This document shows, in pieces, positions 6,645 through 11,008 of a stretch of DNA of 11,008 nt. Under the pieces are notes generated by a model that saw only the letters and a list, made by a program, of their open reading frames with translations, did not search any database and had not been told where the DNA came from. Positions within the stretch are counted from its first letter, which is position 1. Every line of letters begins with the position of its first letter. Made by a program: the position numbers and the translations under genes. Source of the stretch: Akkermansia muciniphila (GTDB lineage: Bacteria > Verrucomicrobiota > Verrucomicrobiia > Verrucomicrobiales > V1-33). The DNA lies in assembly GCA_943331195.2 (NCBI GenBank), contig CALQKQ020000075.1, positions 1 through 11,008 of the forward strand. The letters run 5' to 3'.

Positions 6645-9272
6645 TCACCTGATTCCGTCTGCATAGGTGACTGACTCGATAAAGTCGAAGTGACCCTCTG
6701 TCGGTGGTGCGGGTTTCAGTTCTATTGCGAGTTCACCACGATTCATGAGTTCGATGGATTCCATGATCCTTTTTGCGATGGGGGCGCCAACAGCCCCGCC
6801 GGATTTGCCGTTGGCGACGACGACGCTGAAGGCATAGCGGGGTTTTTCAAAAGGAGCGAAGCCGATGAAGTGGGGGTGATGGTCCGCGACCTGCTTTTTG
6901 GTGGCCTGATCGATGCGCCATTTTTGGGCTGTGCCGGTTTTTCCCGCAATGCTGAGGAGATTGCTCCGGGCGAGGAAAGCGGTGCCGCCGGCTTCTGAAT
7001 GCACCACTTCATACATGGCCTGGCGAATCGCGGCGATGGTTTCGGGAGGAACTCCTTCAGCCAAGAGATCGTGGCGTAGTTCCAGCGGAGCGTTCTGCCA
7101 AACGCCATTCAGCAAGGTTTGGGAAATGATCCGGGGATTCCAAATTCTGCCGCCATTCGCGATGGCGGCAGCGACTCCAGCCATTTGCAGGGGAGTGGCC
7201 TGCACCTCGCCCTGACCGATGGAGATATTGGCCGTTTTGGCTTCCGTCCAAGGGCCTTTGTTTTGCCGTTCCCACCACCCCCGGTCAGGCATGAAATCCG
7301 ACATGGCTGCTCCCAGCCGGAACGAGGAGGCCTCCCCAAGTCCGAAGTTTTTGGCCATGAGGGAAATGCCATCAATGCCCACGGAATTCCCCAGTTGATA
7401 AAAATAACAATTACAGGAGCGCCGCAGGGCTTCCGGCAGGGCCAAAGTGCCGTGGCCGGGCAGAGCCTTCTGAACGGTCCAACAGCGGAATTGCCGATCC
7501 CCATACGTCACGGAGCCGCTGCATTCGAAGTGCTTTGCCCAGTCACCGGATTCGCCAGCCGCGAGGGCGGTGATGAGCTTGAAAGTGGAGCCGGGCGGAT
7601 AGGCCATCAGGGCGCGGTTTATCAAAGGCCATGTTGGGTCCGCTCGGACTTTCTCCCACTGTGCTTTTCCGATTATGGGCACAAAATCATTCGGGTCAAA
7701 GTTCGGCACACTGGCCATAGCGAGGATATCTCCGTTGTTGAGGTCGAGGATCACCGCGCTGCCACGTCCCACGCCGGCCTCGCGCAGAGCACGCAGGCAA
7801 ATCTGTTGGAACCGGGCGTCCATTGTCAGGATCACCGAAGGCTGTGCCCTGCCTGCTACGGTGGGAACGGCTTGCAGCACGCCATCAGCCATTTTCTCGA
7901 TCCCCTGCGATCCAGTATCAGGCGTCAGTTGATCAAAGTCCGGCTGCGTGTAGCCGACCACGTGACTGGCAAGACTGCCCAGCGGGTAGCGTCGGTTCTC
8001 GCTGTCGTAACTTACTCCCCGGCGGGTGCGCCTGCCTTTCTGTGATTCTGCTAGGATGACACCGTTGCGATCGGCAATGCTGCCGCGCATCAGGGGAATG
8101 GGGGCTGCGGTGTCGGTGGAGACGCTGGCCGCAGTGGAATCCTGGCTCTCCGCCTGTTGGAAGAAAAGCAGGGTCAGGATGATGCCTGGCAAAAGCAGGG
8201 GTGCCACCATCAACGGGCCGCTGCTCCGGCGTGGATGGTGGGGTTCCAGCAGGCGGCGGATACGCTGCAGGAGCTGACCACCTCCGGCGGCAGGAGCAAG
8301 GCTCAGGGTGGATTGCAATTGCAGTTCCGCCAGCCGGGTCAGCGCAGTGGCTCCGGTGCGGCGGTTCCCGGTCACGCGCATCGCCGAGTCGTCGCAGGCG
8401 TGTTCGCGTTCCAGTCCCATGCGATGGCTGATCCACCAGACGGCTGGATGGAAAAAGAAGAGGGTTTCCACGGCAGCCTGAAGCAGGCCCAGCAAAAAGT
8501 CGTGCCGGCGGATATGGGCGAATTCGTGGGCAAGGATAAAATCCAACTCGCGCGGCGAGAGTCCGGCGAGAGCGGCGGCGGGAAACAGCAGCACCGGACG
8601 CAGTATGCCAGCCACCGCGGGCGACATCAGGCGGTTGGTGATTCTGACCAGAGGTGCTTTGCGCAGTCCGCAGCGCCGGGCCATGGCGGTGACTTGTTGA
8701 GTGAGCGCTTCCGAAGCGCAACCGGCCTGCCGGATCAGCCAAGCGGTCCCGCAAAGCCCCAAGGCCCGCCATGCGGCGACAAAGGCTGCACCTGTCAGCC
8801 AGAACCATCCCAGCCAGTGGAGCCACGGCAGGTGAGCGGTTGTTGGCTCCTTCCGTGTTGTCACCGGTGGAGCCGGAGCAGTCCTGTCATCCAAGGAGGC
8901 GTTCCTGGCTGATCCATGATCCGGCGAAATCAAGGTCCGCATTTTCCAGTCAGGCTCATGGCCGGAAGCACCGGTCAAGTCCGCTATTATTGCCTCCTGC
9001 TTAAGTCCGGCGATGGGGATGGGGTTTGGCGGGGATGCACCTGCGGCAAGCCGGCCCCAGGTGATCAGCGGTGCCGCTATCATGCAGGCCAGCCCCATGC
9101 CGCATAGGGCGTGGCGCAGCTCCGGCGTGCCTTTCCGGCAAAAACGCAGCAGAAGCGCCAGACCGGCAGCGATGGCCAGCCCTTGCCAGAGAAAGTGCAG
9201 GAAACACCAGCCCAGCCGTTCGGTCAGGTCGGCATCGGTAATTGACCGGGAAAGAGAGGAAAGCGGATTCAT
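6645..9272 (-). CDS. BlaR1-type M56 membrane metalloprotease fused to a PBP2-like penicillin-binding transpeptidase domain
   Basis: 875 residues. The membrane part is about 1-373, with hydrophobic segments near 22-43, 55-72, 150-176, 262-280 and 356-371. The zinc site is H-E-F-A-H at 249-253, with E290 in E-R-E-H-A-C-D as the likely third ligand. A Q-R-I-R-R-L-L motif lies at 336-342. The extracytoplasmic part begins R-G-S-I-A-D-R-N-G at 396-404, the start motif of class B PBPs. After a short pedestal come H-V-V-G-Y (437-441), G-I-E-K (457-460) and a full transpeptidase domain (about 478-845). This has S-T-F-K at 562-565 (nucleophile S562), S-C-N at 619-621 and K-T-G-T at 778-781. All three penicillin-binding motifs are intact. 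BlaR1 senses beta-lactams by acylation and then activates its protease to remove the BlaI repressor; the same role is inferred here. At about 480 residues the sensor is roughly twice the BlaR1 sensor and more PBP2-like. It lies 27 bp after the blaI-like gene, so the two probably form an operon. Confidence 0.88.
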   Translation of the reverse strand: MNPLSSLSRSITDADLTERLGWCFLHFLWQGLAIAAGLALLLRFCRKGTPELRHALCGMGLACMIAAPLITWGRLAAGASPPNPIPIAGLKQEAIIADLTGASGHEPDWKMRTLISPDHGSARNASLDDRTAPAPPVTTRKEPTTAHLPWLHWLGWFWLTGAAFVAAWRALGLCGTAWLIRQAGCASEALTQQVTAMARRCGLRKAPLVRITNRLMSPAVAGILRPVLLFPAAALAGLSPRELDFILAHEFAHIRRHDFLLGLLQAAVETLFFFHPAVWWISHRMGLEREHACDDSAMRVTGNRRTGATALTRLAELQLQSTLSLAPAAGGGQLLQRIRRLLEPHHPRRSSGPLMVAPLLLPGIILTLLFFQQAESQDSTAASVSTDTAAPIPLMRGSIADRNGVILAESQKGRRTRRGVSYDSENRRYPLGSLASHVVGYTQPDFDQLTPDTGSQGIEKMADGVLQAVPTVAGRAQPSVILTMDARFQQICLRALREAGVGRGSAVILDLNNGDILAMASVPNFDPNDFVPIIGKAQWEKVRADPTWPLINRALMAYPPGSTFKLITALAAGESGDWAKHFECSGSVTYGDRQFRCWTVQKALPGHGTLALPEALRRSCNCYFYQLGNSVGIDGISLMAKNFGLGEASSFRLGAAMSDFMPDRGWWERQNKGPWTEAKTANISIGQGEVQATPLQMAGVAAAIANGGRIWNPRIISQTLLNGVWQNAPLELRHDLLAEGVPPETIAAIRQAMYEVVHSEAGGTAFLARSNLLSIAGKTGTAQKWRIDQATKKQVADHHPHFIGFAPFEKPRYAFSVVVANGKSGGAVGAPIAKRIMESIELMNRGELAIELKPAPPTEGHFDFIESVTYADGIR

Positions 9273-9299
9273 GGTGAAAAAGCTGAGGATGGGGCGGCT

Positions 9300-9692
9300 T
9301 CAGGAATCGCGTTCGAGGGCATCCAGCGTGCGGCGGATTTCGGAGATCTCCTGCTGGGTCACCTTGCCGGAGCCCAGCGCCTGCTGGACCAGCGCTTGCG
9401 TGGATCCTGCAAAAAGCTTCTGCACCATCTCCCTGACCATGGACTGCTGCATCTTTTCCGGTGGCACGGCGGCGCGGTAAATGTGGGAACGAGCGGACTC
9501 ATCCCGCAGCACCAGACCCTTCTCCGTCATGATCTGGAGGAACTTCAGAACGGTTGTGTAGCCCTGTTCCTTGTGACGGCTCAGTTCCTCATGAACCTCG
9601 CGGACGGTCGCCTCCCCGCGGTCCCAGAGAACCCGCAGGATGGAAAGTTCGGCAGCCGTGGGGCGCGGCAGGGATAGCTTTTTGGCAGGCAT
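9300..9692 (-). CDS. blaI: BlaI/MecI-family transcriptional repressor
   Basis: 130 residues from the ATG at 9690-9692. The frame is open up to an ATG at 9768-9770, but starting there would put the operators inside the coding region, and family proteins begin near L-P-R-P-T-A-A-E-L. Seen: a winged-helix domain at about 8-75 with A-E-L-S-I-L-R-V-L-W at 14-23 and the recognition segment G-Y-T-T-V-L-K-F-L at 44-52. A C-terminal helical dimerisation region follows, with Q-K-L-F-A-G-S at 91-97. In BlaI/MecI a bond next to the corresponding Phe is cut on induction; the equivalent here would be L93-F94 (inference). It is the first gene of a two-gene unit with the BlaR1-PBP fusion. Two inverted repeats upstream (9702-9739) are the likely autoregulatory operators. 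Confidence 0.9.
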   Translation of the reverse strand: MPAKKLSLPRPTAAELSILRVLWDRGEATVREVHEELSRHKEQGYTTVLKFLQIMTEKGLVLRDESARSHIYRAAVPPEKMQQSMVREMVQKLFAGSTQALVQQALGSGKVTQQEISEIRRTLDALERDS

Positions 9693-9701
9693 GGGGTATT
9701 C

Positions 9702-9717
9702 TACGAATCTGTTCGTA
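9702..9717 (-). promoter_or_regulatory. Proximal blaI operator (inverted repeat)
   Basis: TACGAA-TCTG-TTCGTA, a perfect 6-bp inverted repeat around a 4-bp spacer. It ends 9 bp before the blaI-like ATG, so a bound repressor would block transcription or initiation. The TAC/GTA outer bases recall BlaI-family sites. Confidence 0.7.
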
Positions 9718-9723
9718 TTTATC

Positions 9724-9739
9724 AACGAATTGTTTCGTA
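9724..9739 (-). promoter_or_regulatory. Distal blaI operator (inverted repeat)
   Basis: AACGAA-TTGT-TTCGTA, the same architecture as the proximal site with one mismatch in the arms. Its centre is exactly 22 bp from the proximal site, placing two repressor dimers on the same DNA face. The promoter of the pair probably lies in or just upstream of these sites, but I see no convincing -35 and -10 boxes. Confidence 0.65.
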
Positions 9740-9812
9740 GATTAGCGCGAAATTGTGGAACGGCAGCCAAGGGCGGTGCAATGGGGGACTCGGCCAGTTT
9801 GGCAGGGTCGTT

Positions 9813-10745
9813 TCAGCGCCCCAACTTCTTTTCGAAGCGGGCCTCGAGGAAGGCGTGGACTTTTTCGGGGATTTCGGGGTCCTTGAACCCACCGTGACCG
9901 CCGCCAGGGACGGTGTGGAATTCGTGGGGGACGTTGGCTTTTTTCAGGGCGGTGGCGAGAAGTTCACTCTGGCCGTGGGGGACCAGCGGGTCCTTGTCGC
10001 CATGGACGATGAGGAAGGGCGGGTCGGTGGGATCGACGTAGGTGATGGGGTTGGCGCTTCTGACTTTGTCAGGGACCGCCTGGACCGGCGCGCCGAGGAG
10101 CTTGGATTCGGGGGAGTCGGTGGAGTCGTGTTTTTGGCCATCCGGCAGGCGCTGGGCATCCATTTGGGAGACATCGGTGGGGCCGAAAAAGTCGATCACA
10201 CCGGCGACTTTGGTATTCTGATCCGTGTCAGGCCCGAGGGTGCCGTCCATTTCTGGCACCCCGGCACTGGTGCCGAGGACGGCGGCGAGGTGGCCGCCGG
10301 CGGAGGCGCCCCAGACGACAAGGCGGTCGGGGTCGAGGTGGTGCGCTTTGGCGTGGGCTTTGATCCAGCGGATCGCGGCTTTGCAGTCGTGGATCTGGGC
10401 GGGCCAGCGGGCTTCGCTGCTGAGGCGGTAGCCAATACTGACTCCGGCGGCCTTGCCTTCGGCCACGGCGCGGAGGACCTGACCCCGGCCCTCGGATTTG
10501 TCGCCGGCCAGCCAGGCACCGCCGTGAATGAAGACCAGGACCGGGAGCGTTTTCCCGGCTTCACGTGCTTTGGGCAGGTAGAGGTCGAGTTGCTGGCGTT
10601 GGTTATCGGTGCCGGCGTAGGGCAGGTCGGGCATCGCTGCCACGGTGGGTGGAAGAGGTGGGGCCTGGGGCCGGTTCGGGCGCTGGGCGTGCAAGGAGGG
10701 GGCGGCCATCAGGCAGGCGAAGGAGAACGGCAGGAATCGGCACAT
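9813..10745 (-). CDS. Exported alpha/beta-hydrolase esterase (BD-FAE / hormone-sensitive-lipase-like)
   Basis: 310 residues. Signal peptide at 1-20 (R3, hydrophobic 4-15, likely cleavage after S-L-H-A), then a Pro-rich linker at 22-35. The catalytic domain spans about 45-305. The oxyanion motif is H-G-G-A-W at 74-78; the nucleophile elbow is G-A-S-A-G at 146-150 with S148. The acid is D252 in H-G-D-K-D-P-L-V-P and the base is H284 in G-G-G-H-G-G-F, so the triad is complete. The family hydrolyses small acyl or aryl esters, including acetyl and feruloyl groups on plant polysaccharides; the substrate here is not known. The ATG at 10743-10745 is chosen because it gives the signal peptide; no clear ribosome binding site is visible. 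The gene ends 120 bp before the blaI-like start with operators between, so it is probably a separate unit. It is divergent from the transposase on its other side. Confidence 0.88.
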   Translation of the reverse strand: MCRFLPFSFACLMAAPSLHAQRPNRPQAPPLPPTVAAMPDLPYAGTDNQRQQLDLYLPKAREAGKTLPVLVFIHGGAWLAGDKSEGRGQVLRAVAEGKAAGVSIGYRLSSEARWPAQIHDCKAAIRWIKAHAKAHHLDPDRLVVWGASAGGHLAAVLGTSAGVPEMDGTLGPDTDQNTKVAGVIDFFGPTDVSQMDAQRLPDGQKHDSTDSPESKLLGAPVQAVPDKVRSANPITYVDPTDPPFLIVHGDKDPLVPHGQSELLATALKKANVPHEFHTVPGGGHGGFKDPEIPEKVHAFLEARFEKKLGR

Positions 10746-10761
10746 GGGAGGGAGCAGAAAA

Positions 10762-10780
10762 CAAATTTCCAGGTAATTTG
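10762..10780. repeat. 19-bp near-palindrome, copy 2
   Basis: CAAATTTCCAGGTAATTTG, centred on A10771, with 8 of 9 arm positions complementary. It lies 17 bp upstream of the esterase start and 68 bp upstream of the divergent transposase start. It shares 17 of 18 bases with 6605-6622. It could be an operator for the esterase, or a dispersed repeat linked to the neighbouring transposase. Confidence 0.6.
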
Positions 10781-10808
10781 CGAGAGAAACCTCTGGATTT
10801 TTGGTTTA

Positions 10809-10836
10809 GTCAGGTTATTTTCGTCAAACCTCTGAC
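10809..10836 (+). repeat. Bulged hairpin upstream of the REP-associated transposase
   Basis: GTCAGGTT (10809-10816) can pair with AACC (10827-10830) and TGAC (10833-10836), leaving a 10-nt loop (10817-10826) and a 2-nt TC bulge on the 3' arm. It ends 11 bp before the transposase ATG. REP elements recognised by these transposases are short imperfect hairpins flanking the gene, so this is a candidate member; one copy is not proof. Confidence 0.4.
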
Positions 10837-10847
10837 CCCTCCTTCCG

Positions 10848-11008
10848 ATGCCTGCGCGCGCTTTTCTCTTCGATGGATCCCAGGCGGGGTGTTTTCACGT
10901 GGTGAATCGGATTTACGATCGGAAGTATCTCCTCGACGAGGAAGGGAAGGAGATGCTGCTCAAGTTGGTGCGGGCTTATGAGGATGTCCTGGGGGTGGAG
11001 GTGCTGAC
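10848..11008 (+). CDS. REP-associated tyrosine transposase (Y1 / RAYT family), 5' part, cut by window edge
   Basis: 53 complete codons are visible from the ATG at 10848-10850. Seen: M-P-A-R, then C-F-H-V-V-N-R at 15-21, Y-D-R-K-Y-L-L-D near 23-30, and L-L-K-L-V-R-A-Y-E-D-V-L-G-V-E-V-L at 37-53. This is the conserved N-terminal pattern of Y1-transposase-family proteins; the downstream catalytic His pair and Tyr lie beyond the edge. The family nicks and joins single-stranded DNA at hairpin REP sequences and is usually a domesticated single-copy gene. It is divergent from the esterase, with a hairpin and a near-palindrome in the 102-bp gap. Confidence 0.75.
   Translation, partial: MPARAFLFDGSQAGCFHVVNRIYDRKYLLDEEGKEMLLKLVRAYEDVLGVEVL

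Noticed and set aside
7119..8045. Plus-strand open frame opposite the transpeptidase domain
   Set aside because: Antisense to conserved penicillin-binding motifs; no independent features.
9693..9770. 26-codon N-terminal extension of the blaI-like gene to an upstream ATG
   Set aside because: It would place both inverted-repeat operators inside the coding sequence and adds residues not typical of the family; the ATG at 9690-9692 fits better.
9753..10835. Long plus-strand open frame (360 codons) opposite the esterase
   Set aside because: Gly/Val/Asp-rich composition, no motif, fully antisense to an intact catalytic-triad esterase, and overlapping the blaI operator region.
1..11008. CRISPR arrays, tRNA or rRNA genes
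   Set aside because: No regularly spaced repeats with unique spacers and no cloverleaf or rRNA-like segments were seen on reading both strands.

Overview
The window looks like a piece of a Verrucomicrobiota (PVC superphylum) chromosome. The evidence is a very large protein of the PVC-specific type (membrane-bound dehydrogenase propeller, HEAT repeats and C-terminal CxxCH cytochrome c), a BlaI/BlaR1-type regulatory pair, many exported hydrolases, moderately high GC, and few obvious Shine-Dalgarno sequences. Taxonomy is inferred from gene content only.

Left half (1-5523, all on the minus strand): a tightly packed cluster. In transcription order it holds a DUF6807/dehydrogenase/HEAT/cytochrome c gene (about 5523 to 1723), an exported SGNH/GDSL hydrolase (1716-595, 6 bp downstream) and a polysaccharide deacetylase (558 to beyond the left edge, 36 bp downstream, across three tandem copies of a 10-bp unit). 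The first gene is broken as read: a one-base loss near 2953, a one-base gain near 5403, and no standard start codon in front of its signal peptide. The set suggests extracytoplasmic processing of an acetylated glycan or glycoconjugate coupled to electron transfer, but no substrate can be named. A 21-bp-periodic direct repeat at 5667-5699 is a candidate activator site for the cluster.

Middle (5524-6644): no intact gene. It holds the likely regulatory region of the left cluster and a frameshifted, 3'-truncated ISL3-family transposase remnant (about 5972-6604). The remnant ends beside an 18-bp near-palindrome that recurs at 10762.

Right half (6645-10745, minus strand): an exported alpha/beta-hydrolase esterase, then a blaI-like repressor and a gene joining a BlaR1-type M56 membrane metalloprotease to a PBP2-like penicillin-binding transpeptidase domain. 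Two inverted-repeat operators 22 bp apart lie just upstream of the repressor start. The likely logic is that the transpeptidase domain senses beta-lactam or cell-wall state, the M56 domain is activated, the repressor is inactivated, and the pair is induced.

Right edge (10848-11008, plus strand): the start of a REP-associated (Y1-type) tyrosine transposase, preceded by a bulged hairpin and by the second copy of the near-palindrome.

The best candidate for something under-described is the BlaR1-PBP2 fusion with its own repressor and paired operators.
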